A stretch of 64,000 bases of DNA from Chrysophaeum taylorii (lineage: Eukaryota > Sar > Pelagophyceae > Pelagomonadales > Pelagomonadaceae). A program made the position numbers and the translations under genes. Shown piece by piece: positions 50,410 through 62,400 of this stretch (position 1 is the first letter of the stretch; each line of letters starts with the position of its first letter). A model generated the notes under the pieces. It did not search any database. It worked only from the letters and a program-made list of their open reading frames with translations, and was not told the DNA's origin. Location: positions 310,001-374,000 of the forward strand of contig JAQMWT010000009.1 in the NCBI GenBank assembly GCA_029834535.1, given 5' to 3'.

Positions 50410-50484
50410 TGTGAGGAAGCTATGACACTTACCCCTGCACCACGTCCCCATTATAGTTCTCTCATCCCCATTTCAGTTCTCACA
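50410..50484 (+). repeat. 5' LTR of Copia element, 75 bp
   Basis: Starts TGTGAGGAAGCTATGACACT and ends TTCAGTTCTCACA; identical by eye to 55060-55134. Preceded by CACAT. Confidence 0.85.
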
Positions 50485-52073
50485 TGGCAGCAGGTGTTCT
50501 CCACGGTTGAGCCTCTGCTTGACTTCGTGGCGACACCTCCTCGGCTTCAGTTCATTGCTACGTGTTCGATTCGTTGTCGTCTATCATGTCCTCGATCGAA
50601 ATTCAAGCTAGCAAGCTTTCGCACAAACTTGATGCCTTCAGCGGTGAGCGACATTTTTTTTTCCACCAATGGACACGTCGTCGCGAACATGATCATCACT
50701 ACCGGCGATCACATTATCTCGACCAACGATCCTTGGACTAGCATCTCAGCATCTCGCTGCTCTGCAGAAGCATCTCGCTGCTCTGAAGAAGACTTTCACG
50801 TCAAGCAACAACGTTGATATCCATGAAAACCGCGACATGAACTTCACGCGACTTTCCAAAGCGCATCACCGATGTCTACATGGGCCGTGGGGATCGCGTA
50901 GCGAACTTCCTCAACAAGTTCATCATCGGAGTATACAAGTTGCTCGGCATTGTACCAATCACCGGAGTTCAAGTTGCTCGGCATTGTACCTGATCCGACG
51001 TACCCTCGAGTGTGTCCTCGCATTTGACTACGTGCATCGTGCTTCAAGACTTACTGGTTTTGTTTTATCGTCTCGCGTTTCGTACCGATGAATGTGGTTG
51101 TACCCTTGAGAAGTTCAACAACAATCAATTTCGATGGCATGCACAACCACTTCCGCCGCGCTATCCGCCGCGTCGTCGGCCACGACTTCCGACTCTTCCA
51201 ACTGACCTACCCTAGACGCTCCCCTTTCCCAACAACCTGGCTCTACTCGATTCCGACGCACTACCCAATGTCATTTTGGCGGCTGCAAGGATCACTTTAA
51301 GGGGGACTGCCCCAAGTTTCAAAGTTCCTAGCTATTCCACGACAACGCCCTACCCACCATCGCCGTTGCGCGTCCACGACGACCGCCCGTGGCCGCGCTC
51401 TGGCCATCGCCGACGGAGACGAAGACCTCCCCGCTCGCCTCTACGGCGAAGCCCGCTTCCGCGGCCACGCCTCGCTCTTCCCGCAGCGGCCGTCCTCGCC
51501 GCGAGAACCTCTGGACCCTCGACCGCGACTCGGCGGCGCGCTCGACGCGTCTGCCAGCGCTTCGATACGATGCGTGCCCCGCGTGAATTTTCGAACGCGC
51601 GGTTCTCACGCCCAAGAACTCGAACGTCCACCATTACAACGCCGAGATGACCGCGACCTTCCCCGGCTCCACCGTCCACACCTTCCACTCGGCCAACGAA
51701 GTCGCATACGAGGACCGAGGACGACCCCGTCCTCTACCCACACGCTCCTGGTCCCCCGCTTCACGTTTACGACCACCGCGCAACACTTCCAATGACTCCA
51801 ACAACACCCAACAACTGTTACAACACCAACCCACCAAAACCACCAGTAACACTACCTTTTCTGCTCCTATGCCTACTCCAACCTTGACTGATTCTAGTTC
51901 CACTCCGCCGCTTTTCTTAATACCACCACCTATTACACATCTTTGCACCTTTCTGCCGATCAAGATAATTCCAAGTCAGCGTGTGTACCGCCGAATGTCT
52001 GATGCAAGCACATCAACAACCCCATCCCACGGAAGCCCCTCGTTTTTTGTTTTTAGCTCCCATTGCACAGGCG

Positions 52074-52305
52074 CCTCGTTCTGTATTTTCCGCTATTCGT
52101 TGCTCCACCCCTCGTCCTGTATTTTCCCCTCGTCGTTGCTCCTCTCCTCGTTCTGTCTTTTCACCTCGTCGTTGCTCCCCTCCTCGTTCTGTATTTCGCC
52201 TATTCGTTGCTCCACTCCCCGTTGTGCATTTTCAGCTATTCGTTGATCCACTCCCCGTTGTGCATTTTCACCTATTCGTTGATCCACTCCTCGTTGTGCT
52301 TGTCG
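52074..52305 (+). repeat. 39-bp minisatellite within Copia fossil
   Basis: About six units with the pattern CGTTGCTCC-CTCGTTCTGTATTTTC, period near 39 bp. A second short repeat, GATACGGGCCATTCTGATGTT (21-24 bp), lies at about 53517-53635. Confidence 0.8.
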
Positions 52306-55059
52306 GTTTTGGTAAAACCAGCGAATCACGTTCCATCGCGCATTTCACCTGCCACAACTAAGCTGTGCCTGTCAATTTTTCGCTTTCGCAGTTTTCGTGC
52401 TTCCTATGTGGTTGGATCGCTCATCTTCGGGATCCTGGACAGACGCTTCTTTGCTGTGTGATTTGTGGTTCTCCTTCACGCACTATCGCTTTTTCGCCGC
52501 TTTTCTGACCTTTAAAATTCGGTTTTGCTATCGACGTGAATTCCGTGCTCAGCACCCGCGACGCTATCTGCAATGTTCTTACGTGCCACTGCGACGCTAT
52601 CTGCAAGCTATCTGCAACGTTCTTACGTGCCACAACTGTTTTGCCACTGTCGCCAACTTCTACCGTAGCCTATTCGAGTATGACGAGCGAAGCTCGCCGC
52701 TTGCTCCTCCAACGTTGGCCCATATGGCAATTTCGTTCTTGCGAATGCGAAAACGGGCCACTTTCTTATCTGTCACAGCAGGCTGGCATACAGCAGCCTG
52801 GTCTACCTGTGTTCGTTCCTTACACCGCAGGCGCGTCCGAAGTCTTCCATTTTCGCGTACAGGACGCGGTCGTGCCCATGGCAACTTGCTCGCACCACAA
52901 CAACCAAACACCCACGTTCGTATCAAACCTGCTTACGCCTGTTTTTACTTCTGTCGACTCCAACCATCGTCATAACCTGGTCACCATGCACCATGCAACC
53001 TATCTGCCCAAAGGCAACGTTCTCATCAGACGTCTGGTACACCGCCATCATATGTACCAGCCTGTGTTTCCGCTATCTTTGCCCCGCTGCGACAATCGTC
53101 TAACGCACGTCATCCCAGGCACTTTTGTCGCTATTGTTCTTCAGACCTCGATTTTGCTGACAGTTTCACTTACCCGATTTCCTGCAATGTCAACCACCGA
53201 AGGAACTTCAACGTTGTTCTGACTTTCTCGAATCACGCTTCCAAGCTCTCGTCTATGGTTCCCCCATTGTCCGCTGTTCTTCCGCTGTTGCCCCCTTGTC
53301 CGCTGTTGCCCCCTTGCCCCCTGTGTTTGATGAGAATGCGCCGGTTTCACTGGGACTGATCACCCCATCACGTGAACCGACCATTCTACGAGCTCGAGAG
53401 AAAAGTACAAAAGAGCACCAAGAGAGAAAACAACAGAAAGTGCAAAACAAAGTCGCGCCAAACGGAGCCGACCGCGCAAAGTCGACCAACGCGCGTTACA
53501 ACAACCAACAAACTTTTATACGGGCCATTCTGTTTCATCCTGTCACAATGTTGATACGGGCCATTCCAATGTTGATACGGGCCATTCTGATGTTGATACG
53601 GGCCATTCTGATGTCGATACGGGCCATTCTGTTTCCTCCTGTCACGATGTTGATTCTGTTTCCTCTGTCGCTTCTGTTTCCCCCTGTAACTCTTTGTATG
53701 TCTCTTCTGTTAGCTTTCGTTTGTTAGTTCATGAGGTCTTCCTTCCCCTTTGTTTAGCAAACACCCTTGTTGATCCTCATGCACACGTTTATTACTCGGC
53801 TTCCGAAGAACTGTCGCAATATTCCGACCTTGACGGATACACTATCACTTCCACCCATCTACGTGAAGCTTTAGCTCCGACCAATCCTGAGCGTCCTGGC
53901 TGGTTGCAAGCCATCGCTAAAGAATACAGCTCTCTTGGTCAGCTTGGTTGCTGGGATGTTATGCGCCTTCCTTCGACGTTTTCTGGCAACATTTGTACCC
54001 TCAAGTGGATCCTCCGCAAGAAGTATGACTCTGGCCGCTTCAAATCGTCCAAGGCTCGCCTCGTTGTCCGCGGTTACACCCAGGTTCACGGCATTGCTTA
54101 CCACGACACGTGCCGTCCTGTAGATGTCATCTCTGCTTTCATACAAGCCCCTGTCTGGCGTTGCTGTTCATGACTGGGATTTGCATAAGTTGGATGTCAA
54201 CTCCGCTTTTATCCAAGCTCTCATTGACGAAGACATCTATGTCTGGCCACCCGAAGGCTATGCTCCTCGCCAACCCACCGATGGTTCCAAAATCGTTTAC
54301 AAGCTCCGTCGCTCTTGGTATGGTTGCAAACAAGCTTGTCGCAATTGGTGGCTTTATTTGGAACGCTTCCTTCTCAATGATTGTGGCTTCGTCCGCGGAT
54401 CTGGTGACACTTGCCATTACAAGCTCGTGCTCAATTCTACCGTGGTCCTCCGTCTCGTTTTAGTCGTTGATGATCTTCTTGTGGCGCACCCTCGTCATTG
54501 CATTGGCCATTGCCAAGCCTTTTTCCTCCATATCCGCGCTTTCACTGACGTCAACGAACTTGATCTCACCTCTTACGTTGGCTTTTGAAGCTGAATTGCT
54601 CGCTCTTTACGCCGCTACTGCTGAGCTCTATTGGCTTCTCCAACTTTTTGATGACTTTGATCTCCCTCGTCACACGGTACCAATGTATGTCGATAATAGC
54701 ACCACCGTCACCCAAGTCCGTCTCCAATGTCTCCCGCGGCGCACCCGCCATATTGATATTCGCTTTTACCGCCGAATATCATCGCAACCACATCATTGAC
54801 CTCCAACATAGCGATATCTTCACCCGCAGTACGGAAGCTCCTTCCTTCCTCCGGCTTCGTGCTCGTTACCTCACCTCGCGACTTCGCCCTGATATCTCCT
54901 GTCTCTTTCTGCCACACTGCCTCTCCTGACGTCTTCCTTCAAGCTTCTCCTCTGTGAGCGTCTCACTTACCCCTTTTCCTTCTTCCTTTTCTTTCTTTTC
55001 CAGCACCTGTGTGAGGACCTCACTTACCCCTTTTTCCTTTTCTTTCTTTCCAGCACCTG

Positions 55060-55134
55060 TGTGAGGAAGCTATGACACTTACCCCTGCACCACGTCCCCA
55101 TTATAGTTCTCTCATCCCCATTTCAGTTCTCACA
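55060..55134 (+). repeat. 3' LTR of Copia element, 75 bp
   Basis: Identical by eye to 50410-50484 and followed by CACAT. The sequence just upstream (54950-55060) is a CT-rich tandem repeat of about 50 bp containing CAGCACCTGTGTGAGGA. Confidence 0.85.
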
Positions 55135-55139
55135 CACAT

Positions 55140-55975
55140 CCTTCATGCCCCCCACACACTCGCCTGCCCCACGACTCGGCGATGACCCCGACTAGGTCCC
55201 GCGTACTTATCTCCGCCCGTCAGGCACATCCCTCCTACCCCACAAACCCCCACACACACCCCCTCTTAGTAGTCGACCTTTAAAAACTCTTAGTGCAACA
55301 GTTCGTTCGTTCAAACTGCGTAGCCAGACGGCGCACAATAATTATTATTCTGGATCAGAAACGCGTTTCGGTTCATATAGCCGTTCGGTTGCTGGGGGCA
55401 ACAAAAATTACTATGACTCGCGCGGAAAAGAAAATGGAGTCATCCGGAAACTGAAGTTTACAGAGGATTCCAGAAGTTCCCGAGGGCCTCTCAGCAGAGG
55501 CTGGAAAAGTGCGTCACCTCATGAACACTCAGTATGTAGTGCGCGCGCAAGGCCTCCACTTTCGCCCATTGTGAGACCGCTTCGCCTTTAGTGAGAGCGC
55601 CGGCGTGCACGTTGTTGGTGGTGCCAGGGGGCACAAGCTCGAGTGGAATGGGCGGGAGGTCCCCCGCGCGGTTCACAAGTCGCTGCGTGCGCCTCTCCTA
55701 CTTCGACGAGTTCGAAGTTCCTTTCCACGAGGACGAACGGGTCTGTGGTGGTTTCTCAGATCACTCGCCCCTCCTCGCCGAACCGGTGGTGACAACGTGA
55801 CCTTTCAAATGACCCGAACCGCAGGTGTCCACTACCACACGCCCAACCTAGCGCTTAAACTCGCGCCATATCACTGTTGGGCAATCAATATGAGGGTAGA
55901 ATAAGGAGGCATCAGTATGAGTCCGCAGTACAGCGGTTTCAGTAGCAAAGCAGGTGAAGGTGTCAGGAAGACACC
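55140..55975. other. Target-repeat remainder and unassigned sequence
   Basis: 55140-55283 is the second half of the short repeat split by the Copia element (CCTTCATGCCCCCCACACAC ... CCCCTCTTAGTAGTCGACC), with about 100 bp not seen in the other copies. 55284-55298 is the AACTCTTAGTGCAAC arm. 55300-55900 holds no gene or repeat I recognise. Confidence 0.4.
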
Positions 55976-56042
55976 CACAAACCCACCCACATCCTTCATG
56001 CTCCCCACACACACCCCCCTCTTAGCAGTCGACATTTAAAGA
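55976..56042 (+). repeat. Short repeat, direct copy
   Basis: CCCACAAACCCACCCACATC then CTTCATGCTCCCCACACACA and CTCTTAGCAGTCGACATTTAA: intact version of the repeat that carries the Copia insertion, and inverted relative to 49251-49318. Confidence 0.7.
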
Positions 56043-56049
56043 CACCCCC

Positions 56050-57090
56050 CGGAGTTTCAAGGTAACAGGCAAGGTAAAAGGCAGGAAAGTGGGGGAATGG
56101 GCGTTGCCGCCACAGGTGCCCCATACTTGAGATGACGTCGTCCTCGACTTGAAGGGTGACGAAGGTTGCGCTCACGAATGGCGCGGTAAGCTCGTTCAGC
56201 AACATCAGTGGAGACTTTGTTGCTGTGGAGGCTGAAATTACTGACAGGATGTCAATTTCGTCGGGTTTGACGTCAGTCATACATGGTTCATAGCCGTCCA
56301 TATTCGTCCGAAGACGAGTAAAGCTCCCTCCGTTAGGGTCTTGCATTCTAGTCTTAAACGTCGGTCGCCCAGAGGCTTGGTAGGGTCGAAAACGCGAGGA
56401 TCATCGCGCGGTCCCAGATCGGTGTAGTAGTGAAGTGCAAAAGTGTCGTTGTCGTGGTCATAGTCTTCGTAGACTTCGGCAACGTAGGTGCGCTTCTTCC
56501 ATGTGTTAGATCGTCCTTTGATCTTAAAAATCACAAATTTGCCATGCTTGAATCGGTCGCGATCCGAAGGCAAGTGCATACGGCCTGAAGATGTGTCAAT
56601 GGTCGGCACTTTCAGAGGCACAATCTGCTGCACAGATACCACAACTGGCTCAGCATCGTCGTCGTTGACGTCCCTAACTTCGTAAACGACTGGAGAGATA
56701 TTTTTCGTGACTATGTATGGTCCACGCAAAATAGGCCGCAACTTGTGGCGCGTCTTAGGCATGAAACGCAAGACATAATCGCCTGGAGAAAACTGGATGT
56801 CAATTTGATGTGCATCGTACTTGATCTTCTGGCTTTCCTGGGCCTTTTGGTGAGCCCGTGTAACGAGATGACTGTAAAGTTCAAACTTATTCTTGAAGTC
56901 CATCAGTATCTGTGGAGAGATTTGACCCTCTCCGGGTACATGGTAGAGACTGCGTGCAGTCTTAGGCGTGTACAGACCATTCCGCTTGTCACATGTTACT
57001 ACACAAGGTAGGGATTTAGGCCCTAACTCCTTAAGGACATTAGGTCCCATAGAAGCGTTTACACTGACAACGGGGAACGAAGTCTCTGTT
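56050..57090 (-). mobile_element. Ty3/Gypsy retrotransposon fossil, integrase C-terminal part
   Basis: The minus strand encodes the C-terminal integrase region of a Ty3/Gypsy element: QKIKYDAHQIDIQFSPGDYV then MPKTRHKLRPILRGPYIV, which match the GPY/F-type module of Gypsy integrases. A poorly conserved C-terminal extension follows (about 56.28-56.6 kb). No reverse transcriptase or LTR belonging to it is seen. It is an old, truncated piece with few breaks in what remains. Confidence 0.7.
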
Positions 57091-57430
57091 AATTAAACAG
57101 AAAACCCCGTACCCGACGGTACGCACCTGGAGGCCTACTCCATGTTGGAAAAGAGCTTCAGACTGGGCTCTTCATAGTCATGAAAATAAAAGGGCGGAAG
57201 GGGTAAGGGAAAGAAAGAAAGAGGGAAAGCCGTATTACGGAGAGAAAACCCTCGTGTAGAGATAGGTGTGAAAATGTTCCAGTGTCGCACACATAATAGT
57301 GTAGCTCTCTGGACCCCCTCAACGTGTGGAAACAGTTTATGCATTTCAGACGTTCTTGAGGCGGAACTTGTGCAATATACATGACAACAATGGACAATGG
57401 AACAAACAACAACAGAACAGGACAAATTAA
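57091..57430. other. Probable 3' end of the second Copia element
   Basis: AT-rich sequence without a gene. On the minus strand it follows the extra ORF and includes TGTATATTGCACAAG, a purine run (GAGGGGG) and a pyrimidine-rich stretch. An LTR may start here, but its partner would lie outside the window. Confidence 0.35.
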
Positions 57431-59464
57431 TTATGATGTCGAGCGTGTTGTAATGTTACGCAAAGAAGCTGTATCAGTATCCACGTCAGATGTATGGTCC
57501 AATTCATCTTCGCTATTATCATCCAGTTCCTTTAACTCTGGAGAAGGTGAATTATGAACATCTGATGGTGGGTCGTTAGTAGTGTTAGTATTGTGCGTAG
57601 TCATTGCATCACTCAAGGTAACCAAGGGTGATATGACAGATGAAAGGAAAGACATAGCAGTGTCGGGAGTAAGAGCGTGTAGATCCAATGCAGGAATAAC
57701 ACGATCATTTGCATCAGACATAGCTGCATGGAGATGATGAGCTGCTGCGTCGATTTGAACTTGCTGAGCCTCATTATACGTATCTGGAGGGAGCTGCCCA
57801 ATAGATGAGATAAGTGACCGGGAAATGATATGGATAAATACAGCAGAGGACGGGATTATGATGTCCTGATGCATCCGAAGACTTGACATGATGTTGTCTA
57901 ATAGAGACACATGCTTGATGTTCTCAATCACTTGGGTGTTTAAATTTAAATAAGCCTCTTGCATCTGTGTGAGAGATGTTAATGCAAGCGATAGTTGTTG
58001 CTCTTGCGCCTTCAATTGCTGTTCGGTATTAGTGAGACGCAAGGATAAAGACCGAGCCTCTTCTTTTGATTGATGTAAAGATTCAGTCATATTATCGTTA
58101 GTTTTATCTAGCGTGGGTTCAGCGGGTGGATTGTCGATCGGCGATGGTGAAACATCTTCAGAAGAAGTATCATCTGAAAAGACATCACTTATGTCCGAAG
58201 GGTAGCCAACCTGGATTAGCACATTTTCAAAGGCAGCTTGCTGTATAGGTGTTAGTTGACGAAAATAATTAAGCATTGGCGGTAACGTTTCCGAGGAGAT
58301 TGCGTTAAGTTGGTGAGAAACATCATAAACGAAGCGTTCGACAAGCACATTAAGCAGCTCGTCCGGGTTGGTTACTACACATACTTTATCTTCAACCGAA
58401 TGTAACAGAGACCAAGCTGCTACAAGAATCTCAAGATTTACACTCGAGATAAAGGGCAGCCGAAGTAAAAGCATGCTGCTATCGTCAGGGTTAACAATGA
58501 TTTTGGAGGCATCAACTTTAAGGGATGTTGCAGTTTGCATGATTGCCTCTTTAAGCTGCTTATTAATAGCAATAGACTTTCCAAGGCGGAGGATTATAGC
58601 CCTGATGTGGGCCGCTGGATCGTTAAAGCAAGAAAGTTGGAAGGGCTGCTGACTGTTGCGAATTAAAGCTATCCCATGATGTGACCGATCGCACAGCGCA
58701 CAAATCAACAAGAAGAAAGGGCGCGGTACGTCGAAACAGTGAGATGCATGTTGTTCAGACGCGAGATGATCCTCAATAATTTGGCGAATCCTGTCAGTTT
58801 TAAGTTCATCTTCATTACAAATGGTGAGCACGACTGGTGTGCCTGGCGCTTCAACTTTATTGTAGCACTTTGTACACGTCACATGTACTTTGACAACCCC
58901 TTTAATGGGTGGGAAGCGATGAAGACGGATTCCCTCATTAGGAGATATAGCGGGGGCGTTTCGGATACGCTTAGTCTTGACACACAACACAGAGCTGAGA
59001 TATTGGACATTGTCTACAAACTCTGTCTGTTGTGCTTCCGTAAGCAGCTGCTGCAAAGACTTAAACCAGCACTGGGGGTCCTTGTGTTGCGGAATAAGGA
59101 AATTGGGTGGTGATGAGCCAAGGGCAGTAACGTTCCCGGACATCATCGCTAATACGTCAAATTTACAATGTTTGAGCAGGAAATACTCAGACTTTGTTGC
59201 TTGCGATTTAGACTGTTGTTGGGCAGCTGCTTTGGGCGTCGATTGATGTCCTTGCGCCACCGACAAATAGGTTTGATGTTTCCGATTAGGGGAACTAGTC
59301 GGTGCAACGCTTGGAGTTAGAGCATTAAAAGGTGGAGACAGTGACAGTATACCACCACCGCGACCCCGGTTCATGGTAGAGTGGCGTCGGCTCGCAGCAT
59401 CTTTGTTTTTAGTGGGATTCATCATGAGAGGAATCTCCACATCACATTTTATGTAGCATTTCAC
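57431..59464 (-). CDS. Extra ORF downstream of Copia pol, with USP-like motifs
   Basis: A 677-residue open frame that starts 74 bp after the RNase H region of the minus-strand Copia element and shares its lower GC content, so it is probably part of it. The N-terminal 90 residues are basic and polar. Residues of about 118-290 show a set resembling a compact ubiquitin-specific protease (C19): HKDPQCWFKSLQQLLTE (127-143; compare NxxxCWFNSxLQxL), a CTKC pair (197-200), and ALCDRSHHGIALIRNS (256-271) with FQLSCFND (275-282), similar to the His box GHYxxxxRN and WxxFND. After about 430 it is acidic, then coiled coil (about 450-530), with an acidic, Ser/Thr-rich end. This is a motif resemblance, not proof of activity; a gag- or envelope-like role is possible. 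It looks whole. Confidence 0.5.
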   Translation of the reverse strand: MKCYIKCDVEIPLMMNPTKNKDAASRRHSTMNRGRGGGILSLSPPFNALTPSVAPTSSPNRKHQTYLSVAQGHQSTPKAAAQQQSKSQATKSEYFLLKHCKFDVLAMMSGNVTALGSSPPNFLIPQHKDPQCWFKSLQQLLTEAQQTEFVDNVQYLSSVLCVKTKRIRNAPAISPNEGIRLHRFPPIKGVVKVHVTCTKCYNKVEAPGTPVVLTICNEDELKTDRIRQIIEDHLASEQHASHCFDVPRPFFLLICALCDRSHHGIALIRNSQQPFQLSCFNDPAAHIRAIILRLGKSIAINKQLKEAIMQTATSLKVDASKIIVNPDDSSMLLLRLPFISSVNLEILVAAWSLLHSVEDKVCVVTNPDELLNVLVERFVYDVSHQLNAISSETLPPMLNYFRQLTPIQQAAFENVLIQVGYPSDISDVFSDDTSSEDVSPSPIDNPPAEPTLDKTNDNMTESLHQSKEEARSLSLRLTNTEQQLKAQEQQLSLALTSLTQMQEAYLNLNTQVIENIKHVSLLDNIMSSLRMHQDIIIPSSAVFIHIISRSLISSIGQLPPDTYNEAQQVQIDAAAHHLHAAMSDANDRVIPALDLHALTPDTAMSFLSSVISPLVTLSDAMTTHNTNTTNDPPSDVHNSPSPELKELDDNSEDELDHTSDVDTDTASLRNITTRSTS

Positions 59465-62400
59465 ATTTTAGCAAGCCAGTATCCTGTGCATAGCAGGGTT
59501 AGTTTAAAGTCATTTCGGACATAATGGAGGGTAATGATTAACCATCTTGTTGAGCTATGGGTTGTTGTAAGCCGAGTAACGTGCGAAATCTGCTGAAGAG
59601 TGGAGCTCCAAAGGGTTTGGTAAATCCATCGGCGATATTATGGGTACCGGAAACATGATGTAGACGGATTCGTTTTAACTGTACGTAGTCGCGTATACGG
59701 AACCAGCGTGTGCTGATAGCTTTAGCCTTAGTCGCGCTGTCGGGGTTATTTGATAGATGAATAGCAGAGGCCGAATCTCCAAGTATAGGACTGTTACGTA
59801 TGAACGACATGTCCGATGGGAGGGGATTGTCGTGAGCATCATAATCTAGTAGCAGACCTTTCCCTGAAGGTTGGCGGAGATAGAAGTGAGGATTTATAAC
59901 GAATGCCATTTCCGTTAGCAATTTGCGTAACCAAACCACATCATCGGCACACATATTGAGGGCGATAAGTTCACTCTCATGCGTAGAAGTAGCTGTAATA
60001 GGTTGCAACTTGGACTTCCAAGTGATAAGAGAACCAAACAAAAAGATGGCGTAGCCTGTTGTAGATTTGCGGTCTTGTTCATAAGAAGGTGCATTGTCGG
60101 CATCAACGAATGCGACCAGTGGATCAAAATTACCTGAATTAACTTGTTCTTTAGTGTAGTCCAACATGGTAGCCATGTCAGTACGATTACCGATAAGAAG
60201 TCGAAGATGGTCCATTAGAGCGGAAGAACCAGAGTAGTACCAGAGACGAAGATTACGATTTTCGGGCTTACGCGAGTAGCGGAGCGTTCCTGTTAGTACT
60301 TGAACATGCAGAAATGCTGGATTATGCATTCCTCGAGAGCAACGACTACGGCTTTGGGATAAATCAGGGCGACAGGCCAATTGAACAAACGTGAGCTTGC
60401 CGAGTAGCGTAGAGAAGGTATTAAGAATAAACTTGTCCATATCAGAAGATGGCTCTCCAGTTTTATACGTGGTTGATGGTGACATCGGTGTGGAAGTGGG
60501 ACGTAACTGCATTAAAATGGAGTACTCTTTGAACAATGCATCAAGTTTAGCCTGACAGTCCAGTGATATAGAGCCATCTGTTGTACGCGTTATGCGCATG
60601 CCTAGGAGAGTATGGACTTCCTCGAAGGTGTCGACTGAGTATTCCTTTTTCAGGGCTTGCTGGAACTCACGACGTAGAGTTTCCGAAGTACAAGTAATGA
60701 CGACGTCGTCTACTGAGAGCGTGCAAATTAGAAATGTAGCGTCAGCTTGGACTTTAGCGTAAATGCATGTGTCTGTTCGAAATCGTGTATAGCCTAATGA
60801 ATCAAAGAAGCTGTTTATGGTTTGATTCCAAAGGGCAGGGCTCTGACGCAATCCATAGAGAGATTTAAGTAGCTTTGGGAGACGGCGGCCTTGGTATTTA
60901 GTATCTTCGGGATCGAGAAGGTAAATGCCTTGTGGCAGTTTAACGTAGACATGCGAATCGATGGGAGCTTGAACAAAAGCGTTAGGGACGTTGACATGGT
61001 AGACGGGAAGTCGCAGATGAGCTGCTAGCGCCAAAACACAACGGATGCCGGCAAGCTGTGCCATGGGGCTGAATGTGTTGAAGAAATCGGTGCCCAGGGA
61101 GGCTAAGAATCATCGTAGTACCAGGCGTGCTTTATGTTTAATGTACTGACCAGCAGCATTGGTTTTTATACGTAGGACGAGACGGGTGTCAATAGGCTTT
61201 GAGTTGACCATTGGCAGCGCTAGTTTAAAGCAGCCAAACTTAACAATGTCAAAAATCTCTTTGGAGATGGCAGCAACATAAGCTTTGCGATCAGCGTCTG
61301 AGAGACCTTTGAGGCAGTTCAACTCATATTCATCAATTTTGATATCTTTGGCTTGAATCTTGTATTCGTCCGAACCAACCGTGCTGGGATCATGAGTCGT
61401 CGTCAGATGAGTAATTGCGTAAGAAGCGACATTATCTGGCAGATGAGCGTGATCGGGATCTTCGACGAGTTGAACGACGAGTAGAGGAGCATCACCAAGG
61501 TGGGCTTCAATGTAATGCGATTGCACGGTGATATAGTCTTCGATGGCGGAGAGATGATGAGGCTCGGAAGCACCATAAGAAGCGTCATTATGATCCAAAA
61601 TGGAGTGGGGCGTGAACAAAGCATAAGCATATTGAGCGGGAGGAACTTGAAAGGCGCGAGCATGTTCAGAAATTAAATGAACGAGAGCTTGAGGAAGGTG
61701 AAAGTCGGCAAGGTTGACGTCGTCGCAGAAGTGAACATGGGGAGCATCAGGCGATGGGTGGCTATGGCTCCTATGACACATAGCTGAAGAGGACTGTGAA
61801 ATCGCTTGGTGCACATGGTGATGAAGGGATGGTGTAAATTCCCCTCTGGAGGTATAGCCGTCCAGTGGATGCCATGAGCGATATGAAGGGAGTGGAGGGT
61901 GGGGTCGCAGAATGTTATGTACTGCTTGGAGAGGTCATACTTGAAGTCGGCAAGCGTACCACCGGCTTGTTTATAAGCGGCAACAGTAGGCGAAGCAATA
62001 CGAGTAAGAACATCCTTGAGATTGGTTTTGCGACGAGGCTGAGGGTGATGAGGACCACGGGTGAGACGTAGGACATCCTGGGAATAGAGAGACCGATAAG
62101 ATGGTAAAAGTGGCAGAGTGTCGGGAGACACTTCAGATGTAGGTGTGGTGGCGGAAGTAGCGGGTGCAGGAGCAGCTGGAGCACATGCGGGAGCGGGAGA
62201 GGGAGCATGGAGATGAGAAGAAGGAGTCCCCCTCTCATGGTCAGTGTCGGTAGGCATAGCATTCCCCCTCTGCGCCGCATCATTGGGGGTGCTGTGAACA
62301 GAGAAGGGAATGTCGGGTGAAGGTGCGGGAGGTGGATGCTGTTCATAATCAGGAGGAGATTTAGAAATAAGATGAGGAAAAGTCAGTTTAGAGGAAACAC

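Larger units (their letters stand above)
50410..55134 (+). mobile_element. Ty1/Copia LTR retrotransposon fossil, full length, broken
   Basis: A 4725-bp element bounded by 75-bp direct repeats (50410-50484 and 55060-55134) that look identical, begin TGTGAG and end CTCACA, and are flanked on both sides by the 5-bp duplication CACAT (50405-50409 and 55135-55139). Parts in order: a gag-like region with a zinc-knuckle-like stretch near 51.27 kb; a long, locally GC-rich and repeat-rich middle (51.3-53.7 kb) where little protease/integrase can be recognised; Copia reverse transcriptase at about 53.8-54.6 kb (AYHDTCRPV, KLDVNSAFIQA, SWYGCKQACRNW, LVVDDLLVAH); and RNase H at about 54.6-54.8 kb (MYVDNSTTV). 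The coding region is broken in roughly ten or more places. The identical ends suggest a fairly recent insertion, but 75 bp gives a weak clock. Confidence 0.85.
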
